DNA from: Pirellulaceae bacterium | GTDB taxonomy: Bacteria > Planctomycetota > Planctomycetia > Pirellulales > Pirellulaceae | Length of the DNA: 64,000 bases | Assembly: GCA_029243025.1 (NCBI GenBank) | Contig: JAQWSU010000030.1 | Span: 248,001 to 312,000, forward strand | Direction: 5' to 3' | Part shown: positions 7,117 through 16,657 of the stretch, piece after piece | Layout: each line of letters begins with the position of its first letter | Numbering within the stretch: position 1 is the stretch's first letter | Notes under the pieces: model-generated | What the model saw: only the letters and a program-made list of their open reading frames with translations | Databases searched by the model: none | Told to the model about the DNA's origin: nothing | Program-made: the position numbers and the translations under genes

Positions 7117-10101
7117 CTAGACGAAACTCGATGCCAGCAACTCTCGTTTCGAAGGTTGAATCGGAAGGAGTCCGAAGTCCAAATCGGAGGCAACGTCGCT
7201 GTCCCCAATGGTCACGAAGAACAGATCATTTGCGACGCGTTCCGCGAACTCACCTCCGGGCGAGTTCTTGCCTCTACGGTAGCCCTCGGGTAGCACCGAT
7301 TCGACGTAATAGGAATCGGCCGCGAGTGATGTGAACTCGTAGTATCCGTTGACGTCGGTTTCCTTGCTTTCGAGATTAACACGTTCCGTGTCTTGCAGCA
7401 GCACCTCTGCGCCCGGGATTGGTGGTTCGCCTTCGTCAAAAACGCCGTTATTGTTTTGGTCGAGAAAGACAAACCCGTTGATGGCTGCTTCCAGGACATT
7501 GATCGGATCGGTATCGGTTGCGACCGTGTTGGTCGGATCAAGCTCCGTGTAGCCGGCAGGCGCCGTGATTCTGGCTGTGTTTGAGAGGATCCCGGTCGCG
7601 TCGCTCGCTACGGTTGCAACCACGGTATAGGTGACTGAGGCATCGATGCCAAGATCCAGTGTGTCGTTGATATTGCCCTCTCCGGCTTCGGTATTACCCG
7701 ATGCCGATTCGCTGGCGCTGCTGGTGTAACTGACATCTATCAGCTCGGGGGGGAAAATGTCTTCGACGACGGCGCCCACCACTGCATTGGGTCCCTGATT
7801 GCTGGCGACGATTTCGTAAGTTAACTCTTGGCCTGGATAGACTTCATCCAAATTGTTGGTCTTCGTGATTACCAAATCCACACCAGGTAGCAAACGGGTC
7901 GTGTCGGTTGCCGTGTTTGTTTCTGGGGTTGGATCGGTGACGTTGGGTGGAAGAGTCGCCACGATGGTATTGGAGACGTCCACACTGGCCGACTCGGCGA
8001 CGACGCCGCTGGCGGTGTAGTTGATGCGTGATCCAGCAGGCAGGCTGACGATATCGCTAATGTTGTCACTACCACTGGGGGTGTTCCCGCTGGCTCCATC
8101 CTCGGCGGTGCTCTCGTAATTCACGTTGAGCAATTCGGTCGGAAAATCATCGGTGATTTCCACGTTTGAAACATCGCTCGGCCCGAGGTTGCTCACCGTT
8201 ATCTGATACACGAGCTCTTGATTGGGAGCGGCTGTCTCTTGGCCATCCGTCTTGGTCACGACAACATCGACTACCCGACCCACATCGGTGGTGTCCGTCG
8301 ATGAATTGGTTTCGGGATCAAGATCGATTGTGCCTTCGGGTACCTGAATGTCAGCCGTATTATCGATCGTTCCTTCTGCACTCTGGTCGACTGTGGCGGT
8401 GGTGATATATTCCAGCGAGCTGTCGGCGGTCATGTTCAGCAAGTCGTCGATGTCGTCAAATCCAACCGCCGTGTTTCCGGTGACCGTTCCGCTCGTAACG
8501 GAACTGGTGAAATTCACGTTGTTGATCGTGGCTGGAAACGCGTCCGTGAATCTCGCGCCGACCACATCGCTCGGTCCCTCGTTGGTGATGCTGATCGTAT
8601 AACTGTATTCCTCGCCAGGAGCGACGGTTGTTCGGTTGTCTGTCTTGTTGACGGTTAAATCTACCGCAGGGGTTAATTGGTTGCTGTCCGTACTCGTGTT
8701 ATTGCCTTCATCAGGATCGATCACACCTTCGGGGGGTTGGACGGTGGCGGTGTTTTCGAGCGTTCCTGTTGCCGCCGACGAAATGGTCGCATCCACCGTG
8801 TACACAATGGTACTGCCGACCGTCATGTCAACCGTATCGCTAATGTCATTCACCCCCTCAACTGTGTTGCCTGATACGGTTCCTGTTGTCGCACTGGTGT
8901 ATGAAATATTTTCGAGGGTTGCCGGGAAATTATCTGTTACGGTTGCACCCGCCACATCCATCGGGCCCCGATTTTCCACCGTGATTGTGTAGGTGATTTC
9001 TGTTCCAGGTATGGCGCTGGTTGCTCCGTCAGTTTTCACGATACTCAGATCGGTACTCGGAAGGTTTGCAAAGTCATGAACACGTGGTCCTGTCACACCT
9101 ATAAATGCGACTTGAGCGTCGGCCGAAGCGGTGTCACCGCCGATTATGAGTTGAATTGCATCGACGTTGTCAGCTGAGACAGGCGCTGGAAAGTCGCTGA
9201 ATGGCAAAAATAAATAGCCAGTCGCGGTGCCGCCGGTGATCGGCATTGCAGCAGAGGCTGACGAAACATTGCTGGCATCACCTTGGAATAACTTAACCTC
9301 GACAGTGTCACCTGCGCCCGAAGAGTCGATCCCCAACGCCATCGTGAATCCCGTATTAACGCCGCCTTGCGTCAAGTCACGTCCCCCGAGTCCCATGGAG
9401 GGAGTGGGGTTTGAATCGTTGTCCGTTCCATCCCACGTGACAATGCTCGAACCTTCCACGCCGGAAGTTGAATCGTATTGAAGCACTGGATTCATCCCAA
9501 AAGGATTGACTCGCAGTTGGACTTCTCCGATTCCCGCCGTCATGTTGACATACATGTCTCGCTCAGCGCCAATCACTTCTGACTCGTTGGCAAATGACAG
9601 AGTCGAACCATTCGAGGAAGGTACGGGAGAAGATGCCATGACACTCTGTGGCGTCTCGAACTGATCGATCACTAACGTTGATTCACCAGGGCTAATAACG
9701 GCACTCGTTTGTTCCAAGAGCAGGAGGCCGTCGACGATTTGCGTCGGTTGAACAACGAAATATTGTTCAAGACCGTCAAGATTCTCAAAGCCATAGACTC
9801 CGTCGGGGTCGGTGGTGACTTCCTCTACCAGCGTATCGGTAACGTCGAGGCTGCCGTCTCCATTGTCGAGATACAGTTGCACGGTCGCGTTGCCGACGCC
9901 TTCGCCCGGTGCCGGATTACTATCATTATCAGAATCGATAAAAACGGTACCGGTGATCGCTGGGGACGTGCCGGTCACTGCCAACAGTCGACGACCTTCT
10001 AGCGATTCCACATTGAGTCGGCGAGGCTTCGTAACGCTCGGTCGTTTCCTGCTCAAGAATCGAAAAAATAGCCTCGAAATCGCATCCTTGCGTTTGGGCA
10101 T
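7117..10101 (-). CDS. Large DUF11-repeat surface protein with planctomycete sorting motifs
   Basis: About 994 residues. The N-terminus is basic and then carries ESLEGRRLLAV, a motif found at the start of many planctomycete exported proteins. Next come an SdrD-B-like fold and a domain shared with the PEP-CTERM protein (GAERDMYVNMTAGIGEV, SIVTWDGTDND). Four DUF11 repeats of about 125 residues each follow (signatures DLSIVKTDG, DLTVNKTDN, DVVVTKTDG, DLVITKTNN). A C-terminal Cna-B/SdrD-B domain (FLDQNNNGVFDEGE) and the tail PSKRELLASSFV end the protein. GTG codons at 10107 and 10104 are alternative starts. AGAGG lies just upstream. It is probably a cell-surface fibre or adhesin. It converges on the PEP-CTERM gene with about 100 bases between stops. 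Confidence 0.87.
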   Translation of the reverse strand: MPKRKDAISRLFFRFLSRKRPSVTKPRRLNVESLEGRRLLAVTGTSPAITGTVFIDSDNDSNPAPGEGVGNATVQLYLDNGDGSLDVTDTLVEEVTTDPDGVYGFENLDGLEQYFVVQPTQIVDGLLLLEQTSAVISPGESTLVIDQFETPQSVMASSPVPSSNGSTLSFANESEVIGAERDMYVNMTAGIGEVQLRVNPFGMNPVLQYDSTSGVEGSSIVTWDGTDNDSNPTPSMGLGGRDLTQGGVNTGFTMALGIDSSGAGDTVEVKLFQGDASNVSSASAAMPITGGTATGYLFLPFSDFPAPVSADNVDAIQLIIGGDTASADAQVAFIGVTGPRVHDFANLPSTDLSIVKTDGATSAIPGTEITYTITVENRGPMDVAGATVTDNFPATLENISYTSATTGTVSGNTVEGVNDISDTVDMTVGSTIVYTVDATISSAATGTLENTATVQPPEGVIDPDEGNNTSTDSNQLTPAVDLTVNKTDNRTTVAPGEEYSYTISITNEGPSDVVGARFTDAFPATINNVNFTSSVTSGTVTGNTAVGFDDIDDLLNMTADSSLEYITTATVDQSAEGTIDNTADIQVPEGTIDLDPETNSSTDTTDVGRVVDVVVTKTDGQETAAPNQELVYQITVSNLGPSDVSNVEITDDFPTELLNVNYESTAEDGASGNTPSGSDNISDIVSLPAGSRINYTASGVVAESASVDVSNTIVATLPPNVTDPTPETNTATDTTRLLPGVDLVITKTNNLDEVYPGQELTYEIVASNQGPNAVVGAVVEDIFPPELIDVSYTSSASESASGNTEAGEGNINDTLDLGIDASVTYTVVATVASDATGILSNTARITAPAGYTELDPTNTVATDTDPINVLEAAINGFVFLDQNNNGVFDEGEPPIPGAEVLLQDTERVNLESKETDVNGYYEFTSLAADSYYVESVLPEGYRRGKNSPGGEFAERVANDLFFVTIGDSDVASDLDFGLLPIQPSKRELLASSFV

Positions 10102-10107
10102 CACCAC

Positions 10108-10437
10108 GTTTCCTCTGTTGAATCACGAATTCATCGGACTTGAAAGAGTCGTCCTACGCGGATCCGATCCGCCTTGATAGCTTCTTCCAGGTCGTTATCG
10201 GTTATCGTGATCGTCCAGCTTTGCACTCATGGTCCGTGCGAGAGTATCCTGCAGATTCCATCAGCTTTAACAAGAATGCCTGCAAGCTAGCGCCAGCACC
10301 GGGTTGGAGCAGCACCTTGCTCGTGCGTGAATGACGAGTAAGCCGTTCGAGAGCGAGGCGGTCGCTGGCGAGGAATGCCCCTGCGAGGAATGCGAGGGGC
10401 GCGTACGCAGAAAAAGGGCGTCCGGGCAAAATGCCGT
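10108..10437. other. Intergenic region between two minus-strand surface genes
   Basis: About 330 bases. No frame is convincing. A 10-base direct repeat, CGAGGAATGC, occurs twice near 10370-10395. A promoter for the DUF11 gene is expected here, reading leftwards, but no clear hexamers were found. Confidence 0.45.
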
Positions 10438-11763
10438 CTAATAACGTAGATTGAGACCGAAATTCATGCCCTGTAGCCAGTAGTCGCTATCGCGGAAGAC
10501 GAATTCTGGACGTGCTGGCCCTTCGAGAGTGCCCGTTTGTTGAGTCAGATTGATATCGGTGTCGATGAGTTGTCCCGGGCGTGATAAATGATTCACGTAA
10601 AGGAACGTGTAGCCGATTGAGAGATCAAGTCGGGGGGTAATAAAGTATCCAAGTGTTAAACTCACCTCCGGAATCACGGCAAATTGATTGTTCCGGTATT
10701 CGCCAATGTTGGTGCCTTGGGTGAGCAAGCCTCCGACTAGTTCGGTGGGCGTGCCTGTCGGTGGTCTGATAACCGTCGATCCGTTCACCCGGGCCAGCTG
10801 CTGCATTTCGCCCAGCGATACGGTGGAGTGAAAATCAAGTGTCCAACGACCTTCCACCGAGTGTCCCATCAAACCAATTTCGGCGCCGTTGAATTCATTC
10901 TCTACGTCGAAAAAATCGATCTGGGAAGTCTCGTAATCGAAAAAAGGTGATCCGGTATCAAGGTTAATGGTGGAATCGGTGATCAACAGCGATTCCCGCA
11001 TGCCAAGATAACGGTAGCCGAGCAGCCAGTCGATTCGATAGTTACAACCGCGTTTGAATTGATGGCGTAAAAAGGCTTGCACTCCGTCAATCTCGGTTTC
11101 AAGTGCGACGTTCATATTACCTTCAGCCACCAACGGAAAGCCGACAACCCTGGAGCTTTCTACGTTGGTGATTGCGTCGAAGAAGGGGCGAGCGAGAATC
11201 GGGATCGCGTTAGAGTCGGCTGAATATTTTGATGTGTTTTGTTGCATGGAGAAACCACGGCCAGCGACGCCCAATTTAGCGCACGAATCGAGCCAAAGCC
11301 CGACGGTCAATCGCCCACCTTGGAAGGCATCTGATTGGATGTCGCCTCCGAACAGAACACTGGTGGTCGGCTCGCCAAGCACACCCGCATCGTTATAACT
11401 GGTACCGACTGGACTGGTGGTGACCAGTGGAGGCGTCTTGGCATCTTGCCCCCACCAGAGGAGGTATTCAATGCTACCCCAGACTGCGAGACACTCCTTG
11501 TCGCATCCCGAGCATGAGGTGTCGCCACAGGAATCGCAGTAACCGTGTTCGGACACAGGCACGTAGTCCGCGTCGGGATTATCGTCCAAAAAGCTGGCGC
11601 TGTTCAGTTGTGCATCGGTAAACTCCGCCGGCTCCGCTGCAGTGGACTGTCCCCGCAACGGGTTGCTTCGCGATCGCTGGGCATCAACGTCCGTTGAAAG
11701 CGATAGCAGACAGCCAATGACCAGGCCAGTAGAGATTGGGAATCGAATTAAGCGAGCATTCAT
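10438..11763 (-). CDS. BBP7-like outer-membrane beta-barrel protein
   Basis: 441 residues. The ATG at 11763 has GGAAGA a few bases upstream and starts a signal peptide ending near STDVDAQ. A cysteine-rich segment (CDSCGDTSCSGCDKEC) is followed by the BBP7 family hallmark, a tryptophan-rich start of the barrel (SIEYLLWWGQ) with TPPLVTTSP after it. The rest alternates polar and hydrophobic residues and ends with FGLNLRY, a terminal aromatic typical of outer-membrane barrels. The family is large and nearly confined to planctomycetes; its transport role is unknown. It is transcribed away from the secA-like gene, with about 350 bases between them. The upstream in-frame ATG at 11784 would add residues before the signal peptide and is less likely. 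Confidence 0.85.
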   Translation of the reverse strand: MNARLIRFPISTGLVIGCLLSLSTDVDAQRSRSNPLRGQSTAAEPAEFTDAQLNSASFLDDNPDADYVPVSEHGYCDSCGDTSCSGCDKECLAVWGSIEYLLWWGQDAKTPPLVTTSPVGTSYNDAGVLGEPTTSVLFGGDIQSDAFQGGRLTVGLWLDSCAKLGVAGRGFSMQQNTSKYSADSNAIPILARPFFDAITNVESSRVVGFPLVAEGNMNVALETEIDGVQAFLRHQFKRGCNYRIDWLLGYRYLGMRESLLITDSTINLDTGSPFFDYETSQIDFFDVENEFNGAEIGLMGHSVEGRWTLDFHSTVSLGEMQQLARVNGSTVIRPPTGTPTELVGGLLTQGTNIGEYRNNQFAVIPEVSLTLGYFITPRLDLSIGYTFLYVNHLSRPGQLIDTDINLTQQTGTLEGPARPEFVFRDSDYWLQGMNFGLNLRY

Positions 11764-12112
11764 GGCATCTTCCGTGGTAGCCAACCCTTCGGATACTCAG
11801 AAAACCGACTTGGCAGCTGCCAATTGACTGTCGGATTCCAAGCGTAAATATTTGGACTGCACAAACGTTTTCGGCTCGCTGGGTCCTGGCGGTTAAGCAA
11901 AAACTGCCTAAGAGGAAAGTTGTACTGATTAATAAGCTGCAAACGATTTTGCTGGTTGTTGCGTATTTAACGCTATCATTGAGAGCATTTGGCGGAGGTC
12001 GGCTCAATACGACGCGTCAATCCAGGCAGCATTCTTGACTTAACGTTAAGATAAGTAGATACGCATCGCATTTTTAGCGGAATTTTTCACCCTGTCGAAC
12101 AGTCGGATTTCC
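11764..12112. other. Divergent promoter region between the BBP7-like and secA-like genes
   Basis: About 350 bases carrying the start regions of two divergent genes. It contains a perfect 12-base palindrome, CTTAACGTTAAG, at 12039-12050. No gene is supported here. Confidence 0.5.
12035..12061 (+). promoter_or_regulatory. Possible promoter overlapping a palindrome, upstream of the secA-like gene
   Basis: TTGACT at 12035-12040 and TAGATA at 12056-12061 could be -35 and -10 hexamers, though the 15-base spacer is short. The palindrome CTTAACGTTAAG (12039-12050) begins within the -35 and fills much of the spacer, the position of a typical repressor operator. This rests on pattern only. Confidence 0.3.
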
Positions 12113-14122
12113 ATGTCTGTAGTTGCTGAAAACACAAAACCGTCCGGCTCATCAGAAATTGAATTGAATGAGACGTCGACGAAGCCGCCATTACGACTGG
12201 GCTCGCTTTGGAAGGGGAGAGCCAAATGGAATCTGGACCGATGGGCCGGCTTGCTTTCGGTGATCGCGGATCACGAGCAGGCTTACAAACAGCTTAGTGA
12301 TCAACGATTGCGGAAGGAGAGTTTGTCGCTGCGCTATCGGGCGAAGGCAGGTGAGCCGTTAGTTGGTCTGTTGCCACAGGCTTTTGCGTTGGTCCGGGAA
12401 TCATCGCGACGAAGTACGGGGTTGCGGCATTTTGATGTCCAGTTGATCGGCGGCATGGCATTGTTTCATGGCTCGATTGCCGAAATGGATACGGGCGAAG
12501 GCAAGACGTTAACGGCCACCTTGCCACTCTACTTGCACGCACTGCGGGGGAAAGGATCGCACCTTGCCACCGTTAACGATTATCTTGCCGGTCGTGATGC
12601 AGAAAACATGGCTCCCATTTACGAATTGCTGGGCATGAGCGTAGGTGTCGTGCAAACGGAAATGAGCCGGCCTCAGCGACGCGAGGCGTATGGGAGTGAT
12701 ATTACTTACGGCACGGCTAAAGAGTTCGGATTCGATTTTCTCCGAGATCGCTTGGTGTTGCGGCGGCTCAAGCAAGAGCGACTTGAGTTTCTTGACACCT
12801 TGGGGAATCAAGGAAAAGCGGAGTCCGGTGAACGACCCGTTCAACGGGACCCCTATTTTGCTCTCGTGGATGAAGCCGACAGCATTTTAATCGACGAGGC
12901 AAGGACACCGCTGATCATTAGCGCAATTGGCGACGAGCACGAAGAGTCGATTCGAGCTTCCTATCAGTGGAGTGCAGGAGTTGCTGATCAATTCCACGAA
13001 GATGAGCATTATGAATACGACCACGAAAAAAAGAAGGTGGAGTTAAATGCTGCCGGTCGGCAATTGGTTCGAGCATTGACGCAGCCGGAGGAAATGCAGG
13101 GGGTCGGCCTGATTGATTCGTACGAGTTTGTGGAGCGATCGGTTAAGGTGAGCCGAGATTTCCTGCTCGATCAGCATTATGTCGTTTCGGATGATGGTGA
13201 AATTGTCATTGTTGATGAGTTCACTGGGCGTCTCGCCGAAGGTCGTAAGTGGCGAGATGGGATTCATCAATCGATTGAGGCGAAAGAGAATATCGAGATC
13301 ACGGTTGATACTGGGCAAGCGGCGCGGATCACGATTCAGGACCTGTTCTTGCGTTATCGTCAACTGGCCGGCATGACCGGAACGGCTTTGACCTCAGCTC
13401 GCGAGTTCCGAAAGATTTACAAGAGTCTTGTTGTACGAATCCCCACCAATCGTCCCGCTCAAAGAAAGATCGAGGCTGATCGAGTATTTCAGACGGGAGA
13501 TGTCAAATGGGAGCAGATTGTGAGTGACATCGACCGGCTTCATGAGCAAGGACGTCCCATCCTGATTGGTACCCGAACGATTGAAAAGTCCGAGTTGTTG
13601 TCGGGACTGCTGCACCAGCGTGGTATTGAACACCAGGTGCTTAATGCTCGTCATATTGCCAGTGAGGCCGAAATCGTCGCTATGGCAGGACAGGCGGGAC
13701 GGGTCACCGTTGCCACCAACATGGCGGGACGTGGTACGGACATCAAGCTCGGAGAGGGAATGTCGGACTTGGGCGGGCTGCATGTGATCATTACCGAGAT
13801 CCATGACTCGGCTCGGATTGATCGGCAGTTGATCGGGCGTTGTGGTCGTCAGGGGGATCCGGGATCCTACCAGCGTTATTTGGCGATCGATGACGACATC
13901 GTCAAAGTCGGCTATGGACCTGCGAAGGCAGAAAAGCTTCAGGGGCGACTTCAACGCGCCGGTGTCGATGTTTCTAGGATGAGTTCGTTATTTCGACGAT
14001 CTCAGAAAAAGGTTGAGCGGCGTCACCTGCGAGATCGAATGGTTCTGTTGCACCATGAAAAGCAGCGGAAGAAGATGCAAAGAGAGCTTGGGCAGGATCC
14101 TTATCTCGATACACCGAGTTAG
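12113..14122 (+). CDS. secA: Short SecA-like protein translocase ATPase
   Basis: 669 residues; canonical SecA is 800-1000 or more. ATPase motifs are intact: MDTGEGKT at about 125-132, VDEAD at 252-256, and in the second motor domain TNMAGRGTDIKLG and IGRCGRQGDPGS. The preprotein cross-linking domain sits between the motor halves. The protein ends soon after the second motor domain (RRHLRDRMVLLHHEKQRKK), so most of the helical scaffold, the helical wing and the zinc-binding C-terminus are missing. It is therefore probably an accessory SecA beside a normal one elsewhere. The gene is divergent from BBP7 and is followed on the same strand by a GAF-HlyD, an adaptor and an M50-HlyD gene, suggesting a dedicated export role. 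Confidence 0.88.
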   Translation: MSVVAENTKPSGSSEIELNETSTKPPLRLGSLWKGRAKWNLDRWAGLLSVIADHEQAYKQLSDQRLRKESLSLRYRAKAGEPLVGLLPQAFALVRESSRRSTGLRHFDVQLIGGMALFHGSIAEMDTGEGKTLTATLPLYLHALRGKGSHLATVNDYLAGRDAENMAPIYELLGMSVGVVQTEMSRPQRREAYGSDITYGTAKEFGFDFLRDRLVLRRLKQERLEFLDTLGNQGKAESGERPVQRDPYFALVDEADSILIDEARTPLIISAIGDEHEESIRASYQWSAGVADQFHEDEHYEYDHEKKKVELNAAGRQLVRALTQPEEMQGVGLIDSYEFVERSVKVSRDFLLDQHYVVSDDGEIVIVDEFTGRLAEGRKWRDGIHQSIEAKENIEITVDTGQAARITIQDLFLRYRQLAGMTGTALTSAREFRKIYKSLVVRIPTNRPAQRKIEADRVFQTGDVKWEQIVSDIDRLHEQGRPILIGTRTIEKSELLSGLLHQRGIEHQVLNARHIASEAEIVAMAGQAGRVTVATNMAGRGTDIKLGEGMSDLGGLHVIITEIHDSARIDRQLIGRCGRQGDPGSYQRYLAIDDDIVKVGYGPAKAEKLQGRLQRAGVDVSRMSSLFRRSQKKVERRHLRDRMVLLHHEKQRKKMQRELGQDPYLDTPS

Positions 14123-14492
14123 TCGGGGGTGTTGCGCGGGTGTGGTCCGACGGGGTCGTTAGCGTTGACCAGGCTTTCCTAATGTTGGTTGTCTGCGACG
14201 CTCGGTTGATCCGAGCAACCTATAATGTGGCACTTGACGTTTGGTAGAATCGGGCGGATGTTGCGATGAATACCGTTCGATTTGTCGGAATAGTTCGATT
14301 GAAGGGACTAGCGAATGGTTGCGGGATGGTCCTGACGAATTGACTCGGGCAAGGCCAATTGTGGTGGATTTAGCTGAAGGAAGTCCGCTGCATGTTGTCC
14401 GTTTTGAAGCAAAGAAATACAATTACCCCTGACTTCCTCTCACAAATGCTTTTTGGTAATTCTCCCATCTCGCGCCGCAACATGAGGCGATC
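14123..14492. other. Intergenic region between secA-like and GAF-HlyD genes
   Basis: About 370 bases. Two short overlapping frames on opposite strands have no recognisable content and I do not support either. A promoter for the following three genes may lie here. GAGG before the ATG at 14493 is a plausible ribosome binding site. Confidence 0.45.
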
Positions 14493-16556
14493 ATGAGTTC
14501 AGAAACAAGCTCCGTCGACTCTGCGACGATCGAAAAGACGAAACAACAAATTCGAGGGTTGGTGCAGGAAATTGCCCAACTGTCTCGTGGTGATCTGGAG
14601 CCCGATCAGTATTACGCTGAAGTGATGCACCGGATCGTCACCGCACTGGCTGCCATTGGCGGTGCGGTTTGGACGATCAATAACGAGCGGCAATTGAGGT
14701 TGGACTACCAAATCAATCTTAATCAGCATTTGCTCGAACCCCAGTCGGAAGATGCACAGCGACACGTGAGATTGTTGCAGCAGGTGATCTCGTCGGGCGA
14801 AGCCAAATTGGTCCCGCCGTTGTCCGGTTCCGGTGATGCGGATTCACCTGGAAACCCAACCAATTCGTTGCTCGTGCTCGCCCCGATGAAAACCGATGAT
14901 TCGGTCGAAGGCGTACTTGAGATCTTCCAGCGTCCTGATTCGCAAACGGGCAGTCAGCAAGGCTACCTGCGTTTCCTGATTCAGATGAGTGACCTTGTCG
15001 GCGATTACCTCAAATCCCGCAAGTTGCGCCACTTTAGTGATCGACAATCAATGTGGGCCAAGATCGATCATTTTTCGAAGGAGGTTCACAACAGCCTGGA
15101 CGTGCGTGACACGGCTTACACGATTGCCAACGAAGGCCGTCGACTGATTGGATGCGATCGGGTCAGTGTTACGGTAGCCCGTGGTGGGAAGCAGGTTGTG
15201 GAGGCCGTGAGTGGCCAAGATACGATGGACAGCCGCTCAAATGTCGTCTCCATGTTGCGTAACTTGGCGACCCGTGTTTGTGCCACCGGTGAAGCACTCT
15301 GGTATAACGGCTCAATGCAAGATCTGCCGCCGCAGGTCGAAAACGCACTCGAAGAGTATGTTGACGAATCGCACACCAAAAGCTTAGCGGTGCTGCCGCT
15401 CTTTAAGACGGATGAATTTAAACAAAAGAAAGATGATGAGCTGGGGGCTGAAAAAACCGAACAGTATCAATCCGATCATGGCGATGTGATCGGGTCGGTG
15501 ATCATCGAGCAAATCGATTCAACCCAGTCCCGTGATGTGATTGCACCGCGTGTCGACTTGGTCTGCCAGCATAGTGCTCGTGCGTTGGGAAATTCAATTG
15601 AACATAATAGTCTGTTCTTGATGCCGGTTTGGCGGACAATTGGTAAGTCCCGATGGCTGGTGACTGGCAGAAATCTTCCCAAAACTCTGCTGGCATCTGC
15701 CGCGATCCTGATTCTATTATTCGTCATGTTTATGGTCCACAAGGACTTCCGAATGGAAGCTCGTGGGACGCTGCAACCCCAAGTTCGTCGCGATGTGTTT
15801 TTTGCAGGGGGTGGCGAGGTGGATGCGGTCAATGTCAAGCATGGGTCCGAAGTCAAAGCCGGTGATGTGCTTGTGGTCCTCAAAGATAATGCTTTGGAGC
15901 AAGAAATCTTCAAAGTGCAGGGCGAGCTTTATTCGGCGCAGGATCGGCGCCGTGCAATTTATCAACAGCTCGAGCGAGAAGGCAGCAATCCAGAGTTGAT
16001 GGGGCAGGCTGTCGAACTTGATCAGCGGATTATCGGCTATCAAAACCAATTGTTGATCTTGCTCGACAAGAAAAAGAAACTCAATGTGCTCTCGCCGATT
16101 GACGGACTTGTCACCACCTGGGACGTGCTCGACTTGCTCGACGATCGTCCCGTTTCGGTCGGCCAGGTTGCGATGCAGGTCGCCGATCCATCAAAAACAT
16201 GGGAACTCGAGGTGTTCTTGCGGGATGATCGCCTTGGCCATCTGCTGAAAGCTCAGCGGGAATTAGGCAGGGACGATTTGGATGTGAGTTTCGTCCTCAA
16301 GAGTCACACCAACGAAACGTTCGAGGGCACGTTGGGGGAAGTGCAGACGACTGCCACGATGAGCGAAGATCATGGAAATAGTTATCGACTCAAAATCAAA
16401 ATCGACAAACAAGACATGATCGATCGGCTGAAACAAGAAGAGCCGAATATGGGAACCGAAGTGATCGCAAAGATTTACTGTGGAAAACGCTCCGCGGGCT
16501 ACAGCCTATTCCACGAATTGATCGAATGGGTGCAGGTCCGGCTCTTCGCGATCTAG
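14493..16556 (+). CDS. GAF-domain/HlyD-type membrane fusion protein
   Basis: 687 residues. The N-terminal half looks cytoplasmic and GAF-like: one probable copy at about 35-170 and a clearer one at about 190-365, starting after the linker WAKIDHFSKEVHNSLD. A membrane helix follows at about 396-415 (LLASAAILILLFVMFMV). The outer half is an HlyD/RND-adaptor fold with a lipoyl-like segment (GEVDAVNVKHGSEVKAGDVL, about 441-460), a coiled-coil hairpin, the return lipoyl half (LNVLSPIDGLVTTWDVL) and a beta-barrel. This would couple ligand sensing inside the cell to an export adaptor outside. It is the first gene of a three-gene run, 101 bases before a second adaptor. GAF ligand and transported substrate are unknown. 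Confidence 0.82.
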   Translation: MSSETSSVDSATIEKTKQQIRGLVQEIAQLSRGDLEPDQYYAEVMHRIVTALAAIGGAVWTINNERQLRLDYQINLNQHLLEPQSEDAQRHVRLLQQVISSGEAKLVPPLSGSGDADSPGNPTNSLLVLAPMKTDDSVEGVLEIFQRPDSQTGSQQGYLRFLIQMSDLVGDYLKSRKLRHFSDRQSMWAKIDHFSKEVHNSLDVRDTAYTIANEGRRLIGCDRVSVTVARGGKQVVEAVSGQDTMDSRSNVVSMLRNLATRVCATGEALWYNGSMQDLPPQVENALEEYVDESHTKSLAVLPLFKTDEFKQKKDDELGAEKTEQYQSDHGDVIGSVIIEQIDSTQSRDVIAPRVDLVCQHSARALGNSIEHNSLFLMPVWRTIGKSRWLVTGRNLPKTLLASAAILILLFVMFMVHKDFRMEARGTLQPQVRRDVFFAGGGEVDAVNVKHGSEVKAGDVLVVLKDNALEQEIFKVQGELYSAQDRRRAIYQQLEREGSNPELMGQAVELDQRIIGYQNQLLILLDKKKKLNVLSPIDGLVTTWDVLDLLDDRPVSVGQVAMQVADPSKTWELEVFLRDDRLGHLLKAQRELGRDDLDVSFVLKSHTNETFEGTLGEVQTTATMSEDHGNSYRLKIKIDKQDMIDRLKQEEPNMGTEVIAKIYCGKRSAGYSLFHELIEWVQVRLFAI

Positions 16557-16657
16557 GACGCGGTTTTGATCGTAAAGCTGACTGGATAAACGCCTGAAAT
16601 AAATAAGCGGCACCAAGACGATTTGAGTGCTGAACGAGATACAGAGGAGTTGTTCGA

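Noticed and set aside
7212-9481. Several 60-120 residue frames overlapping the DUF11 gene
   Set aside because: They are by-products of the repetitive, Ser/Thr-rich coding sequence. Their similarity to each other only mirrors the repeats.
14159-14432. Opposed short frames between the secA-like and GAF-HlyD genes
   Set aside because: They overlap each other and show no similarity or ribosome binding site.
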